DNA from: Alphaproteobacteria bacterium
GTDB taxonomy: Bacteria; Pseudomonadota; Alphaproteobacteria; Puniceispirillales; Puniceispirillaceae
Direction: 5' to 3'
DNA length: 25,352 nucleotides
NCBI GenBank assembly: GCA_009936885.1
Contig: JAACDT010000037.1
Span: 1-25,352 of the forward strand
Under the pieces are notes generated by a model. That model was not told the origin of the DNA. It did no database searches and worked only from the letters and a program-made list of their open reading frames with translations. Shown piece after piece: positions 8,434-15,669 of the stretch. The stretch's first letter is position 1. The number at the start of each line of letters is the position of its first letter. The position numbers and the translations under genes are program-made.

Positions 8434-9035
8434 GTGGGCAAATGAAAAAATTAGGTAGAATTATAGGTATGATATTCTGTCTTGCGATGGGGGGCAGTAC
8501 TGTGGCTAGCGAGGAAGTATCCTACCATTTGGTAGAGAAAAATGAGATATACGAAATCCGCTATTATGAACCAGTTCTTGTCGCAGAAGTAGAATATACG
8601 GGCGCCAATGGCGGCTTTGGTGATTTGTTCAACTATATTTCAGGTGCTAATAGCCAAGCTTTGCCTGCTGAAAACACAGCCGCTTCAATTAAAATCGAAA
8701 TGACAACGCCAGTAACACGTATTAATTACGCAGATGCAAATGTGATGCAATTCTTTCTACCAAATCGCTTTACTCTTGAAACAGCTCCAAAGCCAGCGAA
8801 TCCGAATGTCAGAATAAAGCAACGGGAAAGCGGATATTTTGCCGCAATCCAGTATTCAGGCAGAGCATCAGAAGAGAATTTTCAAAAACATGCAAAATCC
8901 CTTACCGAGTCATTGGACGCTAATAATATTAGCTATTCTGAACCAGCCATTCGGGCAACCTATAATGCCCCATTTACGCCGCCCTTTATGAGAAGAAATG
9001 AGGCTATCTATAAAATTAGATGGAATGATGGTTAG
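8427..9035 (+). CDS. SOUL heme-binding family protein, exported
   Basis: This 202-residue protein of the SOUL/HBP family binds heme or tetrapyrroles in characterised members. The family pattern is clear: IYEIRYYEPVLVAEVEY near the start, KIEMTTPVT in the middle, VMQFFLPNRFTLETAPKP and late ATYNAPFTPPFMRRNEAI. A signal peptide precedes the domain (KKLGRIIG, hydrophobic MIFCLAMGG, likely cleavage after VAS), so the product should be periplasmic. Two in-frame ATGs are possible, 8427 (created by the second copy of a 15-bp repeat) and 8442; both keep the signal peptide and neither has a good ribosome binding site. It begins 15 bp after the thermonuclease-like gene and is probably co-transcribed with it. 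Family membership is clear; heme binding here is inferred. Confidence 0.88.
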   Translation: MKRGQMKKLGRIIGMIFCLAMGGSTVASEEVSYHLVEKNEIYEIRYYEPVLVAEVEYTGANGGFGDLFNYISGANSQALPAENTAASIKIEMTTPVTRINYADANVMQFFLPNRFTLETAPKPANPNVRIKQRESGYFAAIQYSGRASEENFQKHAKSLTESLDANNISYSEPAIRATYNAPFTPPFMRRNEAIYKIRWNDG

Positions 9036-9050
9036 GTTAAATTATGATTA

Positions 9051-9437
9051 TCAAACCGCGACTATAAAATCTATTTCTACCGAGGCACCGACTGCTAAGC
9101 CTGTTACGCCAATACAGGTTCTTGCAGGTAGTTTCCCTTTGGCAAAATACTGCTCATAAACAGCATTCATTTTATCAAAATCTTGAAAGTTAACCAAATA
9201 TACCCTAGCAAAAATTACGTTATCGAAATCTGTTTTGGCCTCTCTTAGCACATCACTTAAATTTTCCATTACCTGCTTAGTCTGAGCTTCTATACTGCCT
9301 GAAATAAGGGTTGTCCTATCATTTTTGAGTGTCGGCATTTGTCCAGTTACAAATAGAAAATGGCCCGCTTTTACAGCGTGACTAAAGGGTCCAACCCTCT
9401 CAGGCGCATCTGAAAAAATAAAATGTTCAATATCCAT
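9051..9437 (-). CDS. RidA family (YjgF/YER057c/UK114) protein
   Basis: RidA-type enzymes hydrolyse reactive enamine/imine intermediates released by PLP enzymes, protecting the cell from 2-aminoacrylate. The 128-residue product shows ERVGPFSHAVKAGHFLFVTGQMP, a helix with QVMENLSDVLREA, then VIFARVYLVNFQDFDKMN and the C-terminal PARTCIGVTGL...VEID. The arginine of PARTC matches the carboxylate-binding Arg of active RidA proteins, so deaminase activity is plausible. ATG 9437 was chosen; an upstream TTG at 9479 in the same frame would add a tail unlike the family. It converges on the SOUL gene with only 15 bp between stops and lies downstream of the EamA transporter gene, so co-transcription with the latter is possible. 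Confidence 0.92.
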   Translation of the reverse strand: MDIEHFIFSDAPERVGPFSHAVKAGHFLFVTGQMPTLKNDRTTLISGSIEAQTKQVMENLSDVLREAKTDFDNVIFARVYLVNFQDFDKMNAVYEQYFAKGKLPARTCIGVTGLAVGASVEIDFIVAV

Positions 9438-9560
9438 AAATGCGTTCCAGTGCACTTTATATTTGTATCGTTCTACCAAGCTTGAGAATAGATATATTTC
9501 TATCTTGCGCGCAACTAGTTTTCGTAACTATCAGCATCACAATAATAACGCCGTTTAAGC

Positions 9561-10460
9561 TTACTCATTTTTGTTTGCAATCTGCAGAAATATAACAGCG
9601 GATATGACACATAAAAAGCCAATTAGGAATAAGCTTGTTATTTCTTCACCGAGTAAAATTGCTCCTGCAAGAATGGCTGTTAGGGGGTTGAACCCACTGC
9701 AAATCGCCGCCTGAGTAGGGGAAATCATTCGAAGTGCTAAACCCCAAAAATAAATCATCAATGCCCCAGAGGGTATGCCCAATATAAATACATAGAACCA
9801 GCCATTTATATTGAAATCTAAAGAGCCGGCAAACGGTGAGCCAAATAATAAGGCGATGAGAAACATAAAAACAACACCAGACAGAAGAGCATAAACCATA
9901 ACAGGCTGGTTGCCATAATTTTTAATCAGCCCTTTGGCAAACACAGTGAAAATAGATGCCGAGATTACCCCTATTGTGACCAAGATATCTCCTGTCAATA
10001 TCTGTCCATTATTTTCACTAAGGTTTGAGGCGAGGGATAAAACAACCCCTCCAAAGGCAAGCAATATTGCTATAAATTTTGTTGCGTTTAACTTTTCTAT
10101 CTGAAAAAAACTAGCAATAATTATTGTCCATACAGGCATGGTTGCAAACACTATACCTGCCCTGCCAGAAGTGGTGAACTCAAGCCCAAATGTAAGGCAA
10201 ATTGGAAAACCTGAAAAATAGGCAATACCCAGCAAGCTTACCTTTAAAAAATCCTTGCGGGCGAAACGTGTCGTTAACAGAGCCCTTGCGGAAAAGGCAA
10301 CAAGCCCCAATAACATGATAAACCATCTAAGAAAGCTTAAACTAAACGGATCTGTCTGAGGTAACGCCAATCGTGTAATTGCGAGCCCGACCCCGCCAAG
10401 CCCAGATGCCATACTAGCAAAAAATAATCCCCAAAATAGAGATTTGTTAAATTCTTTCAT
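9561..10460 (-). CDS. EamA-family drug/metabolite transporter (DMT superfamily)
   Basis: This 299-residue integral membrane protein has two EamA repeats (about residues 8-145 and 150-293), predicted to give ten membrane helices. Landmarks are the N-terminal GGVGLAITRLALPQTDPFSLSFLRW, GRAGIVFATMPVW near the end of repeat one, and PTQAAICSGFNPLTAILAGAILLGEEIT near the end of repeat two. Members export or import small metabolites such as amino acids and their analogues. The substrate cannot be told from sequence. The start is ATG 10460, with no clear ribosome binding site. The gene is divergent from dusA over 277 bp, and the RidA gene lies 123 bp downstream in the same direction. Confidence 0.92.
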   Translation of the reverse strand: MKEFNKSLFWGLFFASMASGLGGVGLAITRLALPQTDPFSLSFLRWFIMLLGLVAFSARALLTTRFARKDFLKVSLLGIAYFSGFPICLTFGLEFTTSGRAGIVFATMPVWTIIIASFFQIEKLNATKFIAILLAFGGVVLSLASNLSENNGQILTGDILVTIGVISASIFTVFAKGLIKNYGNQPVMVYALLSGVVFMFLIALLFGSPFAGSLDFNINGWFYVFILGIPSGALMIYFWGLALRMISPTQAAICSGFNPLTAILAGAILLGEEITSLFLIGFLCVISAVIFLQIANKNE

Positions 10461-10637
10461 TACTGTTAAGTAGGCTTATGGAACGCTAATTCAATTTATT
10501 TTTTTTAATAAAAAAATTGGTGATTATCATTTCCAGCGCATGTGCCAAGACTCTCACATAGACCCAAATGCAGCTAAACCAAATTTTTCATCTATTGCAT
10601 CTTTTATTTATTAAGAAGCACTATGATTTATTCAAGC

Positions 10638-10666
10638 TTCCTTATCATTGTAATTTTGTGTATAAT
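10638..10666 (+). promoter_or_regulatory. Candidate sigma70-type promoter upstream of dusA
   Basis: A perfect TATAAT at 10661-10666 lies about 70 bases before the dusA start. At 17-bp spacing upstream is TTCCTT (10638-10643), only a partial match to TTGACA. The rest of the 277-bp gap between the EamA gene and dusA is AT-rich and shows nothing else I can support. Confidence 0.4.
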
Positions 10667-10737
10667 CGCAGAATTAAGGATAGCGGCACTTTTGCGCATG
10701 AAACAGAACCGTTAAAGGTTAGAATTAAATTATCAAA

Positions 10738-11745
10738 ATGAATCACTCACTTAAATTTGATGATGGGATAAATCGCCAATTATGTGTGGCGCCGATGATG
10801 GACTGGACCAATCGTCATTGCCGATATTTTCACAGGTTGCTTGCACCATCAGCGCTTTTATTTACAGAGATGGTAACTGCAGATGCGATTTGTCATGCCG
10901 ACCCGCATAGGTTTCTTGCTCATAATGATGCAGAACATCCGCTTGCACTGCAGCTTGGTGGCTCTGAGCCAGAGAAATTACATAGAGCCATAAAACATGC
11001 CAGTGAATATGGGTTTTCAGAGTTTAATCTAAATGTTGGATGTCCTTCGGACCGCGTTCAATCAGGAAGGTTCGGTGCTTGTTTAATGGCAGAGCCTGAG
11101 ATTGTACAAGACTGCGTTTCTGCGATGAGAGAGGCAACGGATAAGCCAGTAACGGTGAAATGCCGAATTGGTATAGACGATATGGATGTTGATTCTGGTC
11201 TTGATAATTTTACAGATAAAATAGCTGCATCTGGGGTTTCTATTTTTTATATTCATGCGCGAAAAGCATGGCTAAAGGGCCTAAGCCCTAAAGAGAATAG
11301 AAATATTCCACCCCTTGATTATGAGCGGGTTGCAAAGCTTGCCAAAACACGCCCTGAACTTACAATTATACTAAATGGCGGGCTGATTGATAGAGATGAG
11401 ATTATTCGCAAACAGAATGAATTTGAAGGTGTCATGCTGGGGCGTGCAGCCTATAAAACCCCGTTTATTCTAGCAGAGCTTGATGCGTATGCTACCAAAA
11501 ATATCCTAGCTGAGAAGAAGGCTATTGCTTTTGCGATGGCTGATTATGCAGATATGGTTATTGAACAGGGTGGTAATCTGCATCAAATAACAAGGCATAT
11601 GCTAGGATTATTTACAGGCGAGCGAGCGGCCAAATATTGGCGCCAGCAGGTAGGAGAGGCTGCGAGATTGCAGCCTTATAATACAGATATTCTCCGAGAA
11701 ACTGCGGAATTTTGTTGCTCACAAATACATAGAGAGGTTGCCTGA
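10738..11745 (+). CDS. dusA: tRNA-dihydrouridine synthase DusA
   Basis: This FMN-dependent enzyme reduces uridines in the tRNA D-loop (U20/U20a for DusA). The 335-residue sequence has the DusA hallmarks: APMMDWTNRHCRYFHR near the N-terminus, LNVGCPSDRVQSGRFGACLM with the catalytic Cys at residue 102, HARKAWLKGLSPKENR, and NGGL for flavin phosphate binding. The RKAWLKGLSPKENR segment separates it from DusB and DusC. The start is ATG 10738, with a weak ribosome binding site. The TGA stop shares its A with the ATG of the next gene (TGATG), which suggests translational coupling with yciB. A candidate promoter with TATAAT lies about 70 bases upstream. Confidence 0.96.
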   Translation: MNHSLKFDDGINRQLCVAPMMDWTNRHCRYFHRLLAPSALLFTEMVTADAICHADPHRFLAHNDAEHPLALQLGGSEPEKLHRAIKHASEYGFSEFNLNVGCPSDRVQSGRFGACLMAEPEIVQDCVSAMREATDKPVTVKCRIGIDDMDVDSGLDNFTDKIAASGVSIFYIHARKAWLKGLSPKENRNIPPLDYERVAKLAKTRPELTIILNGGLIDRDEIIRKQNEFEGVMLGRAAYKTPFILAELDAYATKNILAEKKAIAFAMADYADMVIEQGGNLHQITRHMLGLFTGERAAKYWRQQVGEAARLQPYNTDILRETAEFCCSQIHREVA

Positions 11746-12332
11746 TGGCAGGACTTGCAAACTCAAATCCTGCAGATGTCAAAACCAAGTCAAGCAGACC
11801 GTTGATAGAATTTGCACCGCTATTTTTGTTCTTTGGGACTAATTATTTTGCGGGTATTTTCTGGGGAACATCCGTTCTTATCGTCGCTACCATTATCTCG
11901 CTTGGCATAATCTGGCATCTGGATAGGAGGATACCTATGATGGCGGCACTTGGATGTGTCGCAGTTGCCTTTTTTGGCGGATTAACCTTATTTTTTGAAG
12001 ATGAGTTTTTTATAAAAATAAAACCAACCGTTATTAGCGGACTTTTCGCGCTTGTACTTTTAGGAGCGCAACTCCTTGGAAAACAACCAATGCGTGCCAT
12101 TCTTGGAAAGCAAGTTTCACTCTCATCAGTTGGCTGGAATTATTTATGCATTGTTTGGATTGCGATGTTTTTGGTTACGGCTATCGCCAATGAAATTGCG
12201 TGGCGGTCCTTGTCGACAGATGCGTGGGTAACCTTCAAAGCTTTTGGATTAACAGGGATTTCACTTGTGTTCGCTGTTATTTCAGTTCCAATAATGACTA
12301 AGTTTTCAGACGAGGATAAACCCAGCTCTTAA
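11745..12332 (+). CDS. yciB: Inner membrane-spanning protein YciB / septation protein A
   Basis: This 195-residue polytopic membrane protein of the YciB (IspZ, septation protein A) family has about five membrane helices. Diagnostic stretches are IEFAPLFLFFGTNYFAGIFWGT, RRIPMMAALGCVAVAFFGGLTLFFEDEFFIKIKPT, and IANEIAWRSLSTDAWVTFKAFG. In enterobacteria the protein is linked to envelope integrity and cell-division/elongation complexes; its molecular activity is not established. The ATG overlaps the dusA stop by one base, with AGAGAGG upstream, so translation is probably coupled. A hairpin plus T-run starts at the stop codon and should end the dusA-yciB transcript. Confidence 0.92.
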   Translation: MAGLANSNPADVKTKSSRPLIEFAPLFLFFGTNYFAGIFWGTSVLIVATIISLGIIWHLDRRIPMMAALGCVAVAFFGGLTLFFEDEFFIKIKPTVISGLFALVLLGAQLLGKQPMRAILGKQVSLSSVGWNYLCIVWIAMFLVTAIANEIAWRSLSTDAWVTFKAFGLTGISLVFAVISVPIMTKFSDEDKPSS

Positions 12333-12366
12333 GTGCTCGTAATTCATTAGGGGCACTCTGTTTTTT
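12332..12366 (+). terminator. Rho-independent terminator after yciB
   Basis: AGTGCTC (12332-12338) pairs with GGGCACT (12351-12357) to give seven base pairs with one G-U wobble. Three bases later there is a run of six T (12361-12366). It begins at the last base of the yciB stop codon and separates dusA-yciB from the corrinoid gene cluster. Confidence 0.65.
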
Positions 12367-12560
12367 GATGTGTCGTGAAAATCATAAAATAAGACGTTTT
12401 TAATTGAAATTTTTTTCAATATTACAGCATTGATATAATTAAAGGGCGCAATTATTGATTGATGTATGCTTCTTTGGATGTTTTTTAAAAAACCTACTTA
12501 GAGATAAAATCATACATAAAATAATTGCTGGTCAAATTTAAACAGACTAAAAAAAATATC

Positions 12561-12576
12561 CTAGCCGGAGGCTTAG
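12561..12576 (+). promoter_or_regulatory. Strong ribosome binding site inside a small hairpin before the corrinoid protein gene
   Basis: GGAGG at 12567-12571 lies five bases before the ATG at 12577 and is one of the best Shine-Dalgarno sites in the window. CTAGCC (12561-12566) can pair with GGCTTAG (12570-12576) with one bulged T, leaving a loop of about three bases and partly burying the site. The 200-bp leader before it is AT-rich with a TATAAT at 12434-12439 but no good -35. I could not recognise a B12-box or cobalamin riboswitch there. Confidence 0.45.
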
Positions 12577-13278
12577 ATGACAGATGATGGTGAGATTATC
12601 CTTGCTGATTTAGACGATGAAGAACTCGTTCAGCAAATGCATGATGATTTATATGACGGTCTGCAAGATGAAATTGTAGAAAGTGTGCATATTCTGTTAA
12701 GCCGAAATTGGACCCCATATGATGTTTTGACCAAGGCTTTGGTGGAGGGGATGACTATCGTTGGGATAGATTTTCGGGATGGCATATTATTCGTTCCTGA
12801 AGTGCTAATGGCAGCAAATGCAATGAAAGCTGGCATGGTTGTTCTTCGGCCTTTATTGGCAGAAACAGGCGCCCCTCGCGTAGGTAAGGCAGTAATTGGA
12901 ACGGTTAAAGGCGACATTCATGACATTGGGAAAAATCTTGTATCAATGATGTGGGAAGGTGCTGGATTTGAGGTAATTGATATCGGAATTAATAATCCGG
13001 TTGAAAACTACCTCGAAGCTCTTGAGGAGCATAAACCAGATATTCTTGGTATGTCCGCGCTTCTGACTACAACAATGCCCTATATGAAAGTCGTAATTGA
13101 TACCATGATCGAACGAGGCATTCGTGACGATTATATTGTGCTTGTTGGCGGCGCCCCCTTAAATGAGGCTTTTTCTCAATCTGTTGGTGCTGATGCCTAT
13201 TGCCGTGACGCAGCAGTTGCTGTGGATACAGCAAAAGCACTTATTGCGCAAAAAATGCAAACTGCAGAAGTTGGGTAA
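12577..13278 (+). CDS. Corrinoid (cobalamin-binding) methyltransferase carrier protein
   Basis: This 233-residue cobalamin carrier resembles MtbC/MttC/MtgC-type corrinoid proteins and the B12-binding module of MetH. The N-terminal helical cap (about residues 15-98) shows VLTKALVEGMTIVG and FVPEVLMAANAMKAGM. The Rossmann-like B12 domain follows. GTVKGDIHDIGKN carries the lower axial ligand His115 in the DxHxxG motif (113-118). GMSALLTTTM (Ser160) and VGGAPLN (190-195) complete the corrinoid pocket. It would accept or donate a methyl group on cobalt between a substrate-specific methyltransferase and the methyl-THF enzyme encoded two genes downstream. The gene opens the five-gene C1 cluster, with a terminator before it and a PF13769 gene 56 bp after it. 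The natural methyl donor or acceptor cannot be told from this protein. Confidence 0.93.
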   Translation: MTDDGEIILADLDDEELVQQMHDDLYDGLQDEIVESVHILLSRNWTPYDVLTKALVEGMTIVGIDFRDGILFVPEVLMAANAMKAGMVVLRPLLAETGAPRVGKAVIGTVKGDIHDIGKNLVSMMWEGAGFEVIDIGINNPVENYLEALEEHKPDILGMSALLTTTMPYMKVVIDTMIERGIRDDYIVLVGGAPLNEAFSQSVGADAYCRDAAVAVDTAKALIAQKMQTAEVG

Positions 13279-13334
13279 TTTCTCTCTGATATTTAGATTC
13301 TAGCTTTGGCTGTTATCTTAAAGATGAAACAAAG

Positions 13335-13652
13335 ATGGCACAAATACTGGTAATATATTGGCGCGATATCCCGGCACAAATTGTTGCAGAATCTGGTAAA
13401 GGCAGGAATCGCACACAGGCCAAACGTGAATTGCATCGACGTTTTGCCCTTTCTATAGATGAAGCTGCAATGCGCGCAGGTGCAGATAAGAGTGATGATT
13501 ATCTGAAAGACTGGCGCCGAGGTACGCCAACTGCATGCACCGATTTGCTAGAGCAAGAAGCTGAAAAATTGGCTGCTCAAATAGAACATGATTTCAACCC
13601 GGCAAAGTTGCGTGCGTTGATAGCGAATGGCGGATTTAAATCTGCTGAATAA
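13335..13652 (+). CDS. PF13769 'virulence factor' family small protein
   Basis: This 105-residue protein resembles the PF13769 (Virulence_fact) family, a name inherited from an annotation in a pathogen and not informative here. It begins with ILVIYWRDIPAQIVAE, has a basic stretch (GRNRTQAKRELHRRF), then DEAAMRAGADKSDDYLKDWRRG, and an acidic helical end. There is no signal peptide, membrane segment or cysteine-rich metal site; it has one cysteine (in TACTDLL). In other proteobacteria, as I recall, the family sits next to corrinoid proteins and MTHFR, as here. That context points to a helper role in corrinoid methyl transfer, for example complex assembly. The start is ATG 13335. The next gene follows after 141 bp. 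Confidence 0.78.
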   Translation: MAQILVIYWRDIPAQIVAESGKGRNRTQAKRELHRRFALSIDEAAMRAGADKSDDYLKDWRRGTPTACTDLLEQEAEKLAAQIEHDFNPAKLRALIANGGFKSAE

Positions 13653-13723
13653 CTAATTTCTAAATTATCTCAAAAAAGGGTCAATTCTATTCATAAAGTG
13701 TCGAAAATAAGCAGAAGATTGAC

Positions 13724-13747
13724 GCCAGCTGGCAACAGACTGGTCTG
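13724..13747. promoter_or_regulatory. Two adjacent inverted repeats upstream of the MTHFR gene (operator-like)
   Basis: GCCAGCTGGC (13724-13733) is a perfect 10-bp palindrome. Two bases later CAGAC-TG-GTCTG (13736-13747) forms perfect 5-bp arms around two bases. A TTGACG at 13719-13724 overlaps the first palindrome and could be a -35 box, but I find no good -10 at 16-18 bp. They lie in the largest gap within the C1 cluster, 47-70 bases before the MTHFR start. An operator role is inference. Confidence 0.35.
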
Positions 13748-13793
13748 AGATATCCTACACATCACAAGTCAGAAAATACTGGGGTCAAATTTT

Positions 13794-14696
13794 ATGTCAT
13801 TAACCATTGATAAATTATCATCTGCAGCAGCGAACTGGTCAATAGAGGTAACCCCGAAAGGCGCTAGTAAGGTTGAAAGTTTTGCAGATGTGCTTGAGCC
13901 TCAAACATGCGTGAATGTAACTTTTTTGCCAGGATCTGACCCTGCTGATACTCTGGCAGTTGCATGTCGGCTTCATGAAGAGGGAATGATACCGATACCT
14001 CATATAGCGGCGCGCTCCATAAAAGATAAGGCGCATTTGCAAGATATTATTTCTGCACTTGCAAAACAGGCTTATGTATCAGAGGTCCTTGTTATCGGCG
14101 GAGGGGTGGATAAACCAGTTGGAGAATTTGATAGTAGCATTCAAATTCTGAAATCAGGAATTCTGCAGTCGAATGGTATTTTTAAAATCGGTGTTGCTGG
14201 CCATCCAGAAGGCTCGCCAGATATTTCAAATGATGCGGTTACACAAGCACTTCATGAAAAAAACGAACTTGCCGTAAAAGAAAATTTACAGATGTATATC
14301 GAAACTCAATTTTGTTTTGAAGCGGATATGGTCCTGGAATGGGAAAAAAGAGTGCGTGAAGATGGCAATCAATTGCCAATTCGAATCGGTGTTCCAGGTC
14401 CTGCTACCATTAAAACATTATTTCGATTTGCACAGATATCAGGGATTGGTCCCTCCATGAAATTTATTGCAAAACAGGCGCGAAATGTTGCTAAATTAAT
14501 GACTGTACAATCACCGCATCTTCTGCTCTCAGGATTGGCAGAGGGGATGGCAGCAGACCATCAGTGTCTTATTGAACATTTCCATTATTATCCGTTTGGC
14601 GGATTTGTAAAAACAGCACAATATGCAAAAGCCATTAGTGATGGAAACGTACATTTATCGCCAAAAGGTGGGTTTGAGATATTAGAAGCGCAATGA
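13794..14696 (+). CDS. Methylenetetrahydrofolate reductase family protein (MetF-like)
   Basis: This 300-residue protein of the MTHFR family (PF02219) interconverts 5,10-methylene-THF and 5-methyl-THF using FAD. Matches to the TIM-barrel pattern: SIEVTPKGASK with Glu18 at the position of the catalytic Glu28 of E. coli MetF; CVNVTFLPG; PIPHIAAR; VLVIGGGVDKP; KIGVAGHPEGSPD; and TQFCFEADMVLEWE. Several of these differ from housekeeping MetF (EVTPKG instead of EFFPPR, GGG instead of RGD), so it looks like the corrinoid-cluster branch. With the methyl-THF:corrinoid methyltransferase it could run oxidatively, feeding methyl groups into C1 metabolism, or reductively, making methyl-THF for methionine. 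ATG 13794 follows GGGG by nine bases. Possible regulatory inverted repeats lie in the 141-bp gap before it. Confidence 0.88.
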   Translation: MSLTIDKLSSAAANWSIEVTPKGASKVESFADVLEPQTCVNVTFLPGSDPADTLAVACRLHEEGMIPIPHIAARSIKDKAHLQDIISALAKQAYVSEVLVIGGGVDKPVGEFDSSIQILKSGILQSNGIFKIGVAGHPEGSPDISNDAVTQALHEKNELAVKENLQMYIETQFCFEADMVLEWEKRVREDGNQLPIRIGVPGPATIKTLFRFAQISGIGPSMKFIAKQARNVAKLMTVQSPHLLLSGLAEGMAADHQCLIEHFHYYPFGGFVKTAQYAKAISDGNVHLSPKGGFEILEAQ

Positions 14697-14753
14697 GAAT
14701 CTTCGTCTAATAGCAAGCAGGCATGCTTTGGTAGTAAACAAGGAAGAGAGTTT

Positions 14754-15656
14754 ATGACACGTACAATTATATCATCTGCAACCAAAGAAATTATTATTGG
14801 ATTTGAGGCTCCTTTTTGCGTAATTGGGGAGAGAATTAATCCAACGGGGCGAAAATTACTTGCTGAAGAAATGGCAAATGGGGATTATAGCAGAGTTCAA
14901 TCCGACGCGGTTAGCCAGATAGATGCTGGCGCTACTATGTTAGACGTTAATGCGGGTATCCCACTTGCGGATGAGCCTAAAATCCTTGCTGATTCCATAA
15001 AGCTTATTCAGTCATTTGCGGACATACCTCTCTCGATAGATAGCTCTATTGTTGAGGCGCTTGAGGCTGGATTATCTGTATATAAAGGAAAACCACTGGT
15101 TAATTCAGTTACCGGAGAAGAAGAGCGATTGGAAGTTGTTCTGCCACTTGTTAAAAAATATGGTGCGGCTGTGGTGGCTATTTCAAATGACGAGACAGGC
15201 ATATCAGAAGACCCAAATGAGCGATATAAAGTTGCCAAGAAAATTGTTGAGCGCGCGGCTGATTATGGAATCAAAAGAGAGGATGTTATTGTAGATCCGC
15301 TTATTATGCCAGTGGGCGCAATTAATCTTGCTGGCAGGTCAGCTCTTGATCTGATTACGCGGCTTCGCACAGAATTACAGGTTAATACAACCTGCGGTGC
15401 ATCGAATATATCCTTTGGCCTGCCAAACAGGCATGGCATGAATGCGGCGTTTTTATCAATGGCAGCTGGCGCAGGGATGACATCAGCAATTATGAATCCC
15501 CTTCACCCAGAAGAAATGACAGCGATATTAGGCGCGGATGTGATGAACGGCGTTGATCCAGAATGCAGAAAATGGATTAAAAAATTCAGAGAGCCAATAA
15601 TTCCTGGAGCAGAAGGGCGTCAGCGCCGTGCTACCCGTCGTCGCTCTAAGAGCTAA
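14754..15656 (+). CDS. Methyltetrahydrofolate:corrinoid methyltransferase (pterin-binding family)
   Basis: This 300-residue TIM-barrel protein of the pterin-binding family (PF00809) is related to AcsE/MtgA-type enzymes and the folate module of MetH. Motifs include GERINPTGRK (residues 25-34), MLDVNAGIPLAD, LSIDSS, NSVTGEE, AISNDETGI, VDPLIMPVG and CGASNISFGLPNR. Together these form the methyl-THF pocket. It would move a methyl group between methyl-THF and the corrinoid protein of this cluster. The C-terminus is an arginine-rich tail (EGRQRRATRRRSKS) outside the barrel. The ATG at 14754 follows GGAAGAGAG by a few bases. The stop at 15654-15656 overlaps the longest possible reading of the next gene, so the two are tightly linked. 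Dihydropteroate synthase is excluded by the cluster and by the INPTGR motif. Confidence 0.9.
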   Translation: MTRTIISSATKEIIIGFEAPFCVIGERINPTGRKLLAEEMANGDYSRVQSDAVSQIDAGATMLDVNAGIPLADEPKILADSIKLIQSFADIPLSIDSSIVEALEAGLSVYKGKPLVNSVTGEEERLEVVLPLVKKYGAAVVAISNDETGISEDPNERYKVAKKIVERAADYGIKREDVIVDPLIMPVGAINLAGRSALDLITRLRTELQVNTTCGASNISFGLPNRHGMNAAFLSMAAGAGMTSAIMNPLHPEEMTAILGADVMNGVDPECRKWIKKFREPIIPGAEGRQRRATRRRSKS

Positions 15657-15669
15657 AAAGAGCAAAGAC

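Noticed and set aside
10525..10545. Fur-like half site (TGATTATCATTT) upstream of the EamA gene
   Set aside because: It is only part of a Fur box, in a very AT-rich stretch where such matches are expected by chance, and no iron-related gene is adjacent.
12367..12576. Possible cobalamin or SAM riboswitch before the corrinoid cluster
   Set aside because: I could not find a B12-box or the SAM-II/SAM-V core motifs by eye; only AT-rich sequence and a small hairpin at the ribosome binding site.
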